The position numbers and the translations under genes are program-made. A stretch of 64,000 nucleotides of DNA from Verrucomicrobium sp. (lineage in GTDB: Bacteria > Verrucomicrobiota > Verrucomicrobiia > Methylacidiphilales > UBA1321), in the NCBI GenBank assembly GCA_017849585.1, contig JAFIGT010000011.1, forward strand, positions 1 to 64,000, given 5' to 3'. The notes below the pieces were generated by a model. It ran no database searches and was not told where the DNA came from. It saw only the letters and a program-made list of their open reading frames with translations. Positions 26,815 to 35,968 of this stretch are shown one piece after another (position 1 is the stretch's first letter; every line of letters starts with the position of its first letter).

Positions 26815-28302
26815 CTACTTCGCGTCGAGGTACTTCCACACCGCCTCCAGCTCCAGCCGTTCTTCCAGCAGATCGGCCATCCCGGCATACACAGTCTGTA
26901 AGTGTTCGCGCCAGGACACTTTCGCGGCTTCGTGTCCGCTCATTCCCGCCTGCCGGGTGAATTCGGTCCGCATGGCGCCGGATTCAAAAAGACCGTGCAG
27001 GTAGGTGCCCCAGACTGCGCCGCCCTGGGTCGACTTTACCCGGAGGCAACCTTCGCCCACCCGGCTACCGTCGGAAGCATTCCGGCGCACTTGCCAGAGC
27101 TGGGGCAGCGCGGTGGAAATCCGGGTTTGGCCCATGTGAATTTCGTACGAGAGCCACGATTCGTCGGCAAAAAAGGTTTCCACTTGTGTCACTTTTTTCC
27201 GATTTTCGTACGTGGTTTCGAGCGGTAACAAGCCCAATCCTTTTTTTTCTCCGGCCTGCCCGGCCACACCGCAGACATCGCTCAAGGTCTCGCCAAGGAT
27301 TTGATAGCCACCGCAAATTCCCGCGACCAAAACGCCACGCCGATGCGCTGCGAGAATTGCGTCGGCCAATCCGCTCGTGCGCAGCCAATCGAGATCGGCG
27401 ATCGTGTTCTTGCTGCCGGGCAGCACGATGGCTTTCGCGGCTGCGAGTTGCTCGGGTCGTGTCACCCAGCGAATCGACACGCCGCGATCGAGCGACCACG
27501 GCTCCGCGTCGGATGTGTTGGCATGGTGCGGAAAACGAATCCACGCGATGACATTGTCTCCGCCCGCCACGCCGCGCTCCTGCTCGGGATTCACGCCATC
27601 CTCGGTCTCGGGTTGCAGATCGCCACGATAAGGCAGCACGCCGAGATACGGCAGCGCGATGTGTTGGGCGAGACAATCCTGCGCCTCGCTGAAGAGAGAA
27701 AGATCGCCGCGAAATTTATTCACCACCACGCCGAGCCCGCGTCGCCGATCCTCTTCCGGCATCAAATGATAGGTGCCGATGATTTGCGGAAAAACGCCGC
27801 CGCGTTCAATGTCGGCCACGAGAATCCAGCGTCCATTGAGATGACGCACTGGTCGCAAATTGACGAGATCGCGATCCATCAAATTCAATTCCACCGGACT
27901 GCCCGCTCCTTCCAGAACGAGGACCTCATACTGACTCTGCAATGTCTCAAGCGCGCCGCACACGATGGGCCAGAGTTGAGCAATGCGCTGATAGTAATCG
28001 CTGCCGCTGACATGACTGTGCGCTTCGCCCATCACGACCAACTGCGAGCCGTTCTCGCCGGTGGGCTTGAGTAAAATCGGATTCATCTCGACCGTGGGCA
28101 TGACGCCACACGCTTCGGCCTGCACCGCTTGCGCACGACCGATCTCGCCACCGGTGAGCGTGACGTACGCGTTGTTGGACATGTTCTGCGCCTTGAACGG
28201 CGCGACGCGATATCCCCGCCGCCGCAACAATGCACCCAAGGCGGTCGCCAGCCAGCTCTTCCCCGCGTTCGAGGAAGTGCCTAGTATGGAGATGGCCTTC
28301 AT
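26815..28302 (-). CDS. cobQ: Cobyric acid synthase CobQ
   Basis: 495 aa, usual length. Amidates adenosylcobyrinic diamide at four positions with glutamine and ATP. The N-terminal dethiobiotin-synthetase-like ATPase has the variant P-loop GTSSNAGKSW and APFKAQNMSNNAYVT; the C-terminal type-1 glutamine amidotransferase has GICGGYQILG with the catalytic Cys. The ATG at 28302 (MKAISILG) is chosen over an in-frame ATG at 28335, which overlaps thrC. It is 29 bp after the thrC stop and may be in the thr operon. No other cobalamin gene or riboswitch is visible; use in cobinamide salvage is possible. Confidence 0.95.
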   Translation of the reverse strand: MKAISILGTSSNAGKSWLATALGALLRRRGYRVAPFKAQNMSNNAYVTLTGGEIGRAQAVQAEACGVMPTVEMNPILLKPTGENGSQLVVMGEAHSHVSGSDYYQRIAQLWPIVCGALETLQSQYEVLVLEGAGSPVELNLMDRDLVNLRPVRHLNGRWILVADIERGGVFPQIIGTYHLMPEEDRRRGLGVVVNKFRGDLSLFSEAQDCLAQHIALPYLGVLPYRGDLQPETEDGVNPEQERGVAGGDNVIAWIRFPHHANTSDAEPWSLDRGVSIRWVTRPEQLAAAKAIVLPGSKNTIADLDWLRTSGLADAILAAHRRGVLVAGICGGYQILGETLSDVCGVAGQAGEKKGLGLLPLETTYENRKKVTQVETFFADESWLSYEIHMGQTRISTALPQLWQVRRNASDGSRVGEGCLRVKSTQGGAVWGTYLHGLFESGAMRTEFTRQAGMSGHEAAKVSWREHLQTVYAGMADLLEERLELEAVWKYLDAK

Positions 28303-28331
28303 AGAGGATAGGGGGCAAACGCCCCCCGGCA

Positions 28332-29387
28332 TCAAAAGCCGACGGCCTTGAGGACGGCTTCTTTGGTGGGGGGGACAACCTTGAAAGTACTGCCGACCTT
28401 CATCGCGGTATCGGGATCTTTGAGGCCGTGACCGGTGAGGGTCGCGGTGATCACGCTTCCAGCCGGGATCTTGCCCTGCTTTGAGGCTTTGATCAGGCCC
28501 GCGAGCGGCGCGGCGCTGGCGGGTTCGCAGAAAACGCCGTCGAGTTTCGCGACGAGACGATAGGCTTCGAGAATTTCCTCATCGGTCACTTTGTCGATCT
28601 GGCCGTTCGATTCTTTCAGCGCGTTGACTGCTCCCTGCCAGCTGGCCGGGTTTCCGATGCGGATGGCGGTGGCGATGGTCTCGGGTTTTTCGATAATGCG
28701 ATTCTCCACCAGTGGTGCGGAACCGGCCGCCTGCCAACCGAACATACGGGGCGTCGCTTTCGCCACTCCTGCCGCATGATACTCCTTGAAGCCCTTCCAG
28801 TAGGCGGTGATGTTACCGGCGTTGCCGACGGGCAGAAAATGGAAGTCGGGGGCGCGGCCAATCGTGTCGCAGATTTCGAACGCGGCCGTTTTCTGGCCTT
28901 CAATGCGAACGGGATTGATCGAGTTGACGACTTCCACGCCGGGCGTTTCGCCGAGTTCGCGCACGATGCGCAGGGCGTCGTCAAAATTGCCTTCGATTGC
29001 GACAATCTCCGCGCCGTACATGATGGCCTGTGCCAATTTGCCGAGCGCGATTTTTCCGCTGGGGAGAATGACGACGCACTTGATTTCCGCGCGGGCGGCA
29101 TAGGCGGCTGCGGAAGCGGAGGTGTTGCCGGTGCTGGCGCAGATGACGGCGCACGCATTGTTTTCCTTGGCCTTGGAGACGGCCATGGTCATGCCGCGAT
29201 CCTTGAAGGAGCAGGTGGGATTTAATCCTTCGAATTTCAGATATAGCGAAATGTCGCCGCCCACGTGCCGGGCAAAGCGGGGCGCGGGAATCAATGGGGT
29301 GTTCCCTTCCAAAAGCGTGATCACCGGCGTCTTGTCCGTCACCGGCAATCGCGAACGATATGTCTCAATCAGTCCCTTCCAACTCAT
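28332..29387 (-). CDS. thrC: Threonine synthase
   Basis: 351 aa, the short bacterial type. PLP-dependent conversion of phosphohomoserine to threonine. Seen: [15 protein letters not shown], the PLP lysine Lys62 in [25 protein letters not shown] and [13 protein letters not shown] (phosphate cup). It lies downstream of hom with a hairpin cluster in the 146-bp gap, so the two may share a transcript with a partial stop between them. Confidence 0.96.
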   Translation of the reverse strand: MSWKGLIETYRSRLPVTDKTPVITLLEGNTPLIPAPRFARHVGGDISLYLKFEGLNPTCSFKDRGMTMAVSKAKENNACAVICASTGNTSASAAAYAARAEIKCVVILPSGKIALGKLAQAIMYGAEIVAIEGNFDDALRIVRELGETPGVEVVNSINPVRIEGQKTAAFEICDTIGRAPDFHFLPVGNAGNITAYWKGFKEYHAAGVAKATPRMFGWQAAGSAPLVENRIIEKPETIATAIRIGNPASWQGAVNALKESNGQIDKVTDEEILEAYRLVAKLDGVFCEPASAAPLAGLIKASKQGKIPAGSVITATLTGHGLKDPDTAMKVGSTFKVVPPTKEAVLKAVGF

Positions 29388-29404
29388 ACCAATACCTTTC
29401 TTGA

Positions 29405-29527
29405 TGGAGGACTCCGTCCTCCAAACCTCCTGCTAAAGGGGCAACGTGACGTTGCATCCAGTAAAATGAGATCAATGGGTCCAGCGTCACGCTGGTCCTT
29501 GATCGGGGGTGTGGGGGCAGAGCCCCC
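29405..29527 (-). repeat. Composite palindromic repeat, variant copy between hom and thrC
   Basis: Read on the minus strand: GGGGGC-TCT-GCCCCC (29513-29527), ACACCCCCG, an outer GATCAA/TTGATC pair around CCAGCGT/ACGCTGG (29481-29495), then GCAACGT/ACGTTGC (29441-29455), GCAGGAGGTT, and TGGAGGAC-GGA-GTCCTCCA (29405-29423). The outer modules and their order match 47740-47899; the middle differs. Confidence 0.75.
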
Positions 29528-29533
29528 GATAGT

Positions 29534-30829
29534 TCACGCGAAATCCTCCACGCGCAGGCGAACCGGCGCGTCCTTGATCGTCTCCAACCGCGCGATTTCG
29601 GCGAGCGCGGCGGCAAAGTGTTTTTCCGGGGCATCATGCACCATGATGATCAGGGGCACTTGATCGCCCGCGTGGCCTTCCGGTTGGATGACCGACGAGA
29701 TGCCGATATTGTGTGCCGCGAAGATGCTGGCCACCTTGGCCAGAACGCCGGGTTGATCGACCACATTGAGCCGCACGTAATAGCGCGACACGATTTCATC
29801 GATGGTCTTGAGCTTCGGATAAAGAGCTTCGGTGCCGACCGAGCGACATTTGCGTGAGGTGGGCAGGTGGAGTGCCACCTCGGCAATATCGCCGAGCACA
29901 GCGCTGGCGGTGGCGTCGGCGCCGGCACCACGTCCGTAGAAAAGCGTATCGCCGACGACATCACCCTGCACGAAGATCGCGTTGAACACGCCGTTGACGG
30001 ATGCGAGCACGTGCTTTTGTGGGACGAGCGTGGGATGGACGCGCACTTCGACCGCGCCGCTCTTGTCGGATTTGATGATGCCGAGCAGTTTGATCTCGTA
30101 GCCGAGTTTGCGGGCGTACTGGATGTCGAGACGGGTGACATTGCGGATGCCCTCGGTGAAGAGATGCTCCTCGGGAATCCAGAAACCGTACGCGATGGCG
30201 GCGAGAATGGCGGCCTTGTGCGCGGCGTCGTGACCGTCCACATCGAGGCTTTCATCCGCTTCGGCGTAGCCCTTGGCCTTCGCATCGGCGAGTGCCTCGG
30301 CATAATCAATGCCACGCTCGGCCATATTGGTGAGGATATAATTGCAGGTGCCGTTGATGATGCCGTAAAGGGCATTGATCCGGTTGGCGATGAGTCCTTC
30401 GCGCAGGGACTTGATGATCGGGATGCCACCGGCGACGCTGGCTTCGAACAACAATTGACGTTCCTGTTTCGCTGCAAGAGCAAAGAGTTCTTCGCCATGC
30501 TTGGAAAGCAACGCCTTGTTGGCGGTGACGACGTGCTTGCCCTTTTGCAAAGCGGTCTTGATCAGCTCGTAGGCATGCGTGGTGCCACCGATGAGCTCCA
30601 CGACGAGATCGATTTCGGGATCATCCACGAGCGCGCGCCAGTCGTCGCTGACAAAGGCGGCGGGAATGCCGAGACGTTGGACACTGGCGGGGTCGCGGGT
30701 GGCCACGCGGGTGATGGAAATCTCCGCGCCGGTGCGGCTGCAGAGCACGTCAAAATTGGATTGGAGATGACGCCAAACGCCACCACCAACGGTACCGGTT
30801 CCAGCAAGTCCTACGCGTAGATGATTCAT
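29534..30829 (-). CDS. hom: Homoserine dehydrogenase with ACT domain
   Basis: 431 aa. Reduces aspartate semialdehyde to homoserine for threonine and methionine. NAD(P)-binding GLAGTGTVGGGV at the N-terminus, TANKALLSKHGEEL, ASVAGGIPIIKSL, NGTCNYILTNM and YAEADESLDVDGHDAAHK in the catalytic domain, and a C-terminal ACT domain (about 350-425) that usually binds threonine for feedback inhibition. Divergent from the small membrane gene at 30938. Confidence 0.97.
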   Translation of the reverse strand: MNHLRVGLAGTGTVGGGVWRHLQSNFDVLCSRTGAEISITRVATRDPASVQRLGIPAAFVSDDWRALVDDPEIDLVVELIGGTTHAYELIKTALQKGKHVVTANKALLSKHGEELFALAAKQERQLLFEASVAGGIPIIKSLREGLIANRINALYGIINGTCNYILTNMAERGIDYAEALADAKAKGYAEADESLDVDGHDAAHKAAILAAIAYGFWIPEEHLFTEGIRNVTRLDIQYARKLGYEIKLLGIIKSDKSGAVEVRVHPTLVPQKHVLASVNGVFNAIFVQGDVVGDTLFYGRGAGADATASAVLGDIAEVALHLPTSRKCRSVGTEALYPKLKTIDEIVSRYYVRLNVVDQPGVLAKVASIFAAHNIGISSVIQPEGHAGDQVPLIIMVHDAPEKHFAAALAEIARLETIKDAPVRLRVEDFA

Positions 30830-30937
30830 GGGAAAGGGGACATATTAGAAGCTCTGACCCGCCAGCGCAAGCCCTTGCCCACGTCGTGCTGGCGAAAAGA
30901 GCTTGTCAAAAATCGACCCCGTGCGGACTGTAGCGGG

Positions 30938-31276
30938 ATGATACCGGACTTTTTTGCTGAAACGACATTCCTCGGAATCGTCATTCACCCGTGGAAAATC
31001 GTGGGCCTGTCAGGCAGCTTTATTTTTGGCATTCGCTTTTTGCTGCAATGGCTGGCCTCGGAAAAAGCCAAGAAGAGCGTTATCCCGCACGGTTTCTGGG
31101 AATGCAGCGTGATCGGTTGCCTGTTGACGCTGAGCTACTTCGCTTTCTATCAAAAGGATTCCGTCGGCGTGATCATGACGGCGATGCCGCTGCCCCTGTA
31201 TCTGCGCAACCTCTACTTCATGTGGTCGCACCGCACGCCGAAAGATCCGGCAAACGAGCCGCGGGTGGAAGAGTAG
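30938..31276 (+). CDS. Lipid A biosynthesis N-terminal domain (LAB_N) membrane protein
   Basis: 112 aa with three membrane segments. KIVGLSGSFIFGIRFLLQWLASEKA and FWECSVIGCLLTLSYFAFYQKD match the LAB_N domain often found with or fused to lipid A glycosyltransferases and ArnT-like enzymes, related to the PQ-loop/small-multidrug folds. The ATG at 30938 begins the domain; the earlier in-frame start would overlap the hom promoter. Its role in lipid A trafficking is only implied by the family. Confidence 0.8.
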   Translation: MIPDFFAETTFLGIVIHPWKIVGLSGSFIFGIRFLLQWLASEKAKKSVIPHGFWECSVIGCLLTLSYFAFYQKDSVGVIMTAMPLPLYLRNLYFMWSHRTPKDPANEPRVEE

Positions 31277-31282
31277 CCAGCT

Positions 31283-31320
31283 CCAGCGGCACGCTGTGCC
31301 GCCGTTGGATGCAACGTGGC
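31283..31320. repeat. Hairpin cluster between converging genes
   Basis: GCGGCAC (31286-31292), GCT loop, GTGCCGC (31296-31302), followed by TTGGATGCAACGTGGC, which shares GGATGCAACGT with the hairpin arm at 29441-29458. It can serve as a terminator for the genes ending at 31276 (+) and 31325 (-). Confidence 0.65.
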
Positions 31321-31324
31321 GTGC

Positions 31325-31780
31325 CTAGCGTTCGATGGGAATCTGCCAGGCGGGGAGAATGTCCCGGTAGTCGGTCGAGAGGCGGATATTCGTGATGATC
31401 CAGGAGGATTTTCCCTGGTAGGAGGTGAATTCCACGAAGGCAACGCCTTTGGAATAACAGATCGTGTACCAGTTCACCCGCACGGAGGGCGAAGGGCTGA
31501 CGCCGCCGATTTGTTCAAAGCGGAGCATCTTGCCATTGGTGGTTTCAAATTGGGTGAATTGCTTTTGCAAGGCATCGCGCGTTTCTTGCGCCTTGCCCAA
31601 GGCCGAACTGGTTAACCACACATCGAGCGCTGCGCTGGAGGTTCCCGTGCGGTAGGTATCGAGACCATTCAGCACGATGGCAGGTGCCGGCGCATCCGAG
31701 AAGGTCACATCTCCCGCTTGGAGCCGGGGAGAAGCGAGGAATAATCCAATGAGGGCGGTCAGTATGAGGGTGGCTTTCAT
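31325..31780 (-). CDS. Small secreted protein, last gene of the Exb/DUF4159 operon
   Basis: 151 aa. Signal peptide MKATLILTALIGLFLASPRLQAG with likely cleavage after LQA; the ATG at 31780 was chosen for this, over an in-frame ATG at 31837. The mature part is a mixed alpha/beta domain (TRDALQKQFTQFETTNGKML, VRVNWYTICYSKGVAFVEF) without a known motif. It lies 73 bp downstream of the next secreted protein, same strand. Confidence 0.7.
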   Translation of the reverse strand: MKATLILTALIGLFLASPRLQAGDVTFSDAPAPAIVLNGLDTYRTGTSSAALDVWLTSSALGKAQETRDALQKQFTQFETTNGKMLRFEQIGGVSPSPSVRVNWYTICYSKGVAFVEFTSYQGKSSWIITNIRLSTDYRDILPAWQIPIER

Positions 31781-31853
31781 AATAGGAATAATGAGGTTGA
31801 TTTTGCTAAGGTTCTTGCAGACGTCAATCGAATGCATGTTCTCGAAATAGGAG

Positions 31854-32507
31854 TTATTCGCGCTGGCGCCGGTGCTCTTCGATGCCCGTGACGATTCCGC
31901 TGTTAAATTCGACCGTTAATTCTCCAATGGGTTTTTTGACGTAGATGGTTTGGATTGTCACGCGTCCCCACGCATCGGTGACGTAGCTGTTTTGCGGGAC
32001 GAGTTCGTAGGTGATATACATCCAGGTATCGAACTTGGTTTGCGCATCCTGACGGGAGGACGTGCGATCCGGTTTGCCGAGCGATTTTTTCACGTCCTCA
32101 AAGGTCATGCCCTGCACAACTCGCTTCTCTTTGATGGCCCGCTGCACATTCTCGCGCCAGAGCTGGCTCTTCTTCGCGGCCTCGATCAGTTTGGGGTCCA
32201 GGGGTGGAAAGTCTCCGGCAAAGGCCCAGCCTTCGATGCGTGTGCCGCGGTATTTGGTGGAGACAAAATAGTTGCCGTCGTTGACCAGTCCAAGAATTTG
32301 CACCTTGGTGCCGGGAGGAAGAGAAGCGGCCAGGGTTTGCAGGTCTTTATCGAGGTAAACGTTGGCGTTTTTTTCGAGCGCGACGATGATTTTCTCCGGC
32401 AGGTTCTGATCGAAATAGAGAACGTCGGGATCGCGCGATTCCTCCATCGCGGCCACCAGCGGAAAAATAAAAACCGCCCAAGCGAGTAGTGCTATGAGCG
32501 GTTTCAT
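31854..32507 (-). CDS. Secreted SH3-like protein
   Basis: 217 aa. Signal peptide MKPLIALLAWAVFIFPLVAA, then a domain with YLDKDLQTLAASLPPGTKVQILGLV and GTRIEGWAFAGDF, which looks like a bacterial SH3 (envelope ligand-binding) fold, then a helical and beta C-terminal part with MTFEDVKKSLGKPDRTSS, reminiscent of SmpA/BamE-like repeats. 17 bp after the FG-GAP gene. Function unknown; a periplasmic partner role is inferred. Confidence 0.75.
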   Translation of the reverse strand: MKPLIALLAWAVFIFPLVAAMEESRDPDVLYFDQNLPEKIIVALEKNANVYLDKDLQTLAASLPPGTKVQILGLVNDGNYFVSTKYRGTRIEGWAFAGDFPPLDPKLIEAAKKSQLWRENVQRAIKEKRVVQGMTFEDVKKSLGKPDRTSSRQDAQTKFDTWMYITYELVPQNSYVTDAWGRVTIQTIYVKKPIGELTVEFNSGIVTGIEEHRRQRE

Positions 32508-32524
32508 AAGAAAAGATAGGGCGG

Positions 32525-34276
32525 CTACTTCTTCTCCACCACCGTGACATCGTCAATATAGAAATCCTTGCCCTTGCCTTCCAGCTTGATCGCGATGCCA
32601 AAACCGTTCGGGGTCGTCTTGTCTGCGGCGGGCGTGTCCTTATCCTTGCTGTAGCGGAAGGTCTTGGAAACCTTGCTCCAGCCGCCGCTCATCGTAAAGT
32701 CCTCGGTCTTGCTGTAGCTGACCCACTTGTATTTCTTTTCTCCAGTCTTGGGATCGGTGATCGTTAGGCGGTCGCCGCCACCGATCACGAGCATGGACTT
32801 GGCCCAGCCACTCCCACGTACCCAGACGGTGATTTCGTAATTCGTCTCGGGCTTGAATTGCATGCCGCCGTCGTACTTGATGTTAAACGCGGCGTCGTTG
32901 GGTAGGGTCACCTGGGTGGTGAAGTATTTTCCTTTATCGGGAAGGAATTCGAGCTTGCCCGCGTACTTGCCGGTGGAGCCGGAGGGAGGATTGAGACCCG
33001 CCTCAAAGGCGAGCGTTGCGCGGTCTTTTTCCGGTCCTGTCAGCGAGGCCGGATCCTGCCCGGTCACCAGGCGAAACACTTGGAAAGTCGCTTGCGGCGG
33101 AGCATCCAAGGTCCAGCCGGTGGGAGCCAAATATTTGGGGTAAACCTGGGCGCCCTTGATTTCTTGGGGAGCATCGAAAACCGGAGCGCCCGGCTTGCCC
33201 TTGTTGAGGGCCACGGCGACACGGCCGTTGGTTCGGCCTACGACGATGTCGAACAGGCCGTCGCCATTGAAATCCACGGGGACGGGATTCGAAAGGGAAC
33301 CGAGCTTGGTGGAGGAACCGAATTTGACTGGCAGGGGTTCTGCGAAGGCGAATTTTTTCGGATCGTTCGATTTGCAGATGAAAACTGTGACGCTGCCGTC
33401 GCGCTCGCCGGTGATGATGTCGAGCATGCCGTCGTTATTCCAATCCACCGCTTGGGGCGTGAGGTGCTCGCGGCCCAAGCCTTGAATCAAAACTTGCCGG
33501 GTTTTTTCGCTGAAGCGGGGGCTCTGGGTCGTACCCGCATTGGGGAAGTAGTAGATATTATTTGCTGCATAAGTGCCGTCCCCGAGAATCAAATCGCGGC
33601 GACCAGCCTTGGTGAAATCCACGTAGAGCGGTGCAAAGAAAGTGCCCCAGAGTTTGCCATCGGTGCGGGTGTTGATGACATATTCCTTCGGATTATCGGG
33701 CAGGCTAAACTTGGGTGTTGATGCGCTGCCCGTATTCGGGATGAAATAAATTTCCCCCATGAACGTGCCGCAAATGAGATCGACCTTGCCGTCTTCATTG
33801 AAGTCGGTGGCGATAATCTTGTTACAGGCAATGGCGCGTTGTTCGCCGCCTTCATTGCTGAGAAAGCCGCGCAGCCAGATGGGAATGGTTTCTCCGAAAG
33901 TGAATTTCGGTTCGGTCGCGGTGCCGCTGTTCGGATAGTACCAGATGATGCCGCTCGGATCGGCCACGATGAGGTCATTCAGCTTGTCCCCGTTGAGATC
34001 CGCGACAGCCACCGAGGTGGGAACGGACATTTGATCGACCTGCCCGTTGGACATGACGATGGGGGCCGTCTCTTGGAATCCGCGCAGATAATCGCCACTA
34101 TCAACGCCACCCCAGGGAGGCGTGGCTGTGTAGGATTTCTCGAAGGAGCCGAGACCGCGCAGCAAATCGGAGTTCGTCGCAGATGGTTGTTGCGCGTGCA
34201 GCGCTGCAGCGGAGAGAAGGGCCAACCCGGTGGCAGCCGTCACGAGCGCCTGGGACATCGAAGGAAAAAAAGTCAT
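32525..34276 (-). CDS. Secreted FG-GAP/VCBS-repeat protein with carbohydrate-binding-like C-terminus
   Basis: 583 aa. After a signal peptide (TAATGLALLSAAALHAQ), at least five FG-GAP-type blades carry calcium-binding D-x-[ND]-x-[DG]-x-x-D loops: VADLNGDKLNDLIVAD, TDFNEDGKVDLICGT, WNNDGMLDIITGE and DFNGDGLFDIVVG among them. This predicts a beta-propeller. The last 170 residues (about 410-583) form a beta-sandwich typical of carbohydrate-binding modules (GGMQFKPETNYEITVWVRG, FYIDDVTVVEK). It could bind glycans outside the cell. 15 bp after the DUF4159 gene. Confidence 0.85.
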   Translation of the reverse strand: MTFFPSMSQALVTAATGLALLSAAALHAQQPSATNSDLLRGLGSFEKSYTATPPWGGVDSGDYLRGFQETAPIVMSNGQVDQMSVPTSVAVADLNGDKLNDLIVADPSGIIWYYPNSGTATEPKFTFGETIPIWLRGFLSNEGGEQRAIACNKIIATDFNEDGKVDLICGTFMGEIYFIPNTGSASTPKFSLPDNPKEYVINTRTDGKLWGTFFAPLYVDFTKAGRRDLILGDGTYAANNIYYFPNAGTTQSPRFSEKTRQVLIQGLGREHLTPQAVDWNNDGMLDIITGERDGSVTVFICKSNDPKKFAFAEPLPVKFGSSTKLGSLSNPVPVDFNGDGLFDIVVGRTNGRVAVALNKGKPGAPVFDAPQEIKGAQVYPKYLAPTGWTLDAPPQATFQVFRLVTGQDPASLTGPEKDRATLAFEAGLNPPSGSTGKYAGKLEFLPDKGKYFTTQVTLPNDAAFNIKYDGGMQFKPETNYEITVWVRGSGWAKSMLVIGGGDRLTITDPKTGEKKYKWVSYSKTEDFTMSGGWSKVSKTFRYSKDKDTPAADKTTPNGFGIAIKLEGKGKDFYIDDVTVVEKK

Positions 34277-34291
34277 GCGTCAACAATCAGG

Positions 34292-35515
34292 TTAAGGTGC
34301 CAGCAACAGTTTTTCGTCCCAGCGAGTGAGGAGGTGGACGACGATGTTCATGCCGAGCTCATAGGACGCCTTGCACGCTTCGGGGGTGAAGTTGCGGTAG
34401 TACACGGTGCGGTATTTCCACATTTCCCAGTTGGTGATGCGCATCTTGTCGGGGGCGTCCGTCGTGTCGGGCTCATTGGTGCCGGGCTTGAAAGCCATGC
34501 GGAACATATCGCTGTAGTTATTGAGGGTATAGATGATGGCCAGCGTGCCGTCCATGTTGATGCCTTCAATCGGTTCCTGATAGAAATTCATTCCGGCAGG
34601 TGGACCCTGCATGGGGAAAAAGCTGCGGGTGTAGATGGGGTGATCGTCCGGCAGCGCGACGAATTGCTGATCTTCGCTGGGCAGCACGCGCTTCATTTCG
34701 CGGCGGAAGGCCACATCAAACCGCGAGCCTTTGCCCGCGAGGCCGTTGTCGCCCCAGATGGCTCCACCCTGGATGAGATATTTGCGGAGATTTTCCACTT
34801 CCTGCTCGGTGAGAACGAAGTCCTTGTGGCCGGTGAAGTAGATGAAGGGCGGCTTGATGTCGAAGATCTCCGAGCTGGAAAGTTTCAGCGGCACCGGGAC
34901 CACGTTCGCGCGGATTTTATTGCGGCTCCACTCGGAGATCATGAAGAGCAAATTGACGATACTGCCTCGCCACACTTTGCCGTCCTTGAGTTCGATGGTG
35001 GTCGACCAGTCACCCTGCGCGTATTGCGCAATGTAGCACTTGAACTCGGCGGCGGTCTGCTTGCCGCTGCCGGAACCGATCTTGCGCTTCTGACCGCCTT
35101 CGATCATGCTGCGAATGTCCTTGGCGCGATTCTGGAAATCACTTTTCGCCAGATCTTTCGGTTGCTGGATCGTCTTGTTGGCGACCGGCAATTGCGGCGT
35201 GAAGCTGGGAATGGGAATATTCGGGGCGTCGGGCGCGGGGGTCTCGATGTTGAAGACCTCGGTCTTAGACTTGTTCGGGTCCTGCGTCTGCACCGGCATG
35301 GTTTCCGTGGGAGGTGGTGGAGGGGGAGGCGGTTCGCCACCACCGCCACCGCCGGCGATGAACCCGGATTCGAATTCTTCCTGCGGCGAGACGCCCTTGA
35401 AGAGGACGACGGTGCTGAGCATGAAGAACACAATCAGGTGCAGCAGGACGGCAAAGAGAAAATAGCGCATCCGCAAGAGCTTGTCGGCGAATGTATCTTT
35501 GCGGGGGGCGTGCAT
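34292..35515 (-). CDS. TonB-like membrane-anchored DUF4159 protein
   Basis: 407 aa. One membrane segment at about 16-40 (YFLFAVLLHLIVFFMLSTVV), then a GGGGGGE and poly-Pro stretch, then a Pro/Asn/Thr-rich stretch to about 110, as in TonB. The C-terminal domain (about 155-405) matches DUF4159: DGKVWRGSIVNLL, PPFIYFTGHKDFVLTEQEVE, NLRKYLIQGGAIWGDN. The TonB C-terminal YP motif is absent. It follows two ExbD genes and an ExbB gene, so the natural reading is an energised motor coupled to a DUF4159 effector; DUF4159 resembles Rossmann-like or GATase-like folds in known family descriptions. Function not known. Confidence 0.88.
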   Translation of the reverse strand: MHAPRKDTFADKLLRMRYFLFAVLLHLIVFFMLSTVVLFKGVSPQEEFESGFIAGGGGGGEPPPPPPPPTETMPVQTQDPNKSKTEVFNIETPAPDAPNIPIPSFTPQLPVANKTIQQPKDLAKSDFQNRAKDIRSMIEGGQKRKIGSGSGKQTAAEFKCYIAQYAQGDWSTTIELKDGKVWRGSIVNLLFMISEWSRNKIRANVVPVPLKLSSSEIFDIKPPFIYFTGHKDFVLTEQEVENLRKYLIQGGAIWGDNGLAGKGSRFDVAFRREMKRVLPSEDQQFVALPDDHPIYTRSFFPMQGPPAGMNFYQEPIEGINMDGTLAIIYTLNNYSDMFRMAFKPGTNEPDTTDAPDKMRITNWEMWKYRTVYYRNFTPEACKASYELGMNIVVHLLTRWDEKLLLAP

Positions 35516-35538
35516 GGTGGGAAAGGCTGGTTAAAAGA

Positions 35539-35967
35539 TCAGTTCTGCGGTGCGCCAAAGGCAACGCTCTTTAATTTCGCGGCCCCGCAGGAGTTGAGCA
35601 CATCGATGACGCGTTCCTGCCGGGTCTGTTTGGACGGAGTAATGATGACCGGTTGTTTATCGCCGAATTTCTCCACGATATTCTTCAGCTTGGAGGTCAG
35701 ATCCGGCATGTCTTTGCTGCTGCGGCTATCGACCGGGGAGTCGTTATATTTCACGACGCCGTCGGGCGTGATGTCGATGCGGATGGGAGTCTCCACCGTC
35801 ACCCCGGCGCTGCCGCCGTTACTGGGCAGGCGGATGCCGAGTTCGCCTTCGCGTTTCTGCGAGCCGGCCGAAATCATGAAAAACAGGAGCAGCACGAAGA
35901 GCACGTCCAACAAGGGCGCGATCTGCAGTCCAAACTCGCCTTCCTCTCCACCTCCACCGCCGGACAT
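35539..35967 (-). CDS. ExbD/TolR-like protein, second copy
   Basis: 142 aa. A glycine-rich start, one membrane helix (IAPLLDVLFVLLLFFMIS) with the conserved proton-path Asp21, then a periplasmic ExbD fold (VVKYNDSPVDSRSSKDMP, KQPVIITPSKQTRQERVIDV). The ATG at 35967 lies 1 bp after the stop of the first exbD; an ATG at 36021 would overlap it. Works with the ExbB above as a proton-driven motor. Confidence 0.92.
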   Translation of the reverse strand: MSGGGGGEEGEFGLQIAPLLDVLFVLLLFFMISAGSQKREGELGIRLPSNGGSAGVTVETPIRIDITPDGVVKYNDSPVDSRSSKDMPDLTSKLKNIVEKFGDKQPVIITPSKQTRQERVIDVLNSCGAAKLKSVAFGAPQN

Positions 35968-35968
35968 A

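Noticed and set aside
26815-28302. Cobalamin riboswitch near cobQ
   Set aside because: No B12-box-like block was found upstream of cobQ; the gene begins 29 bp after thrC.
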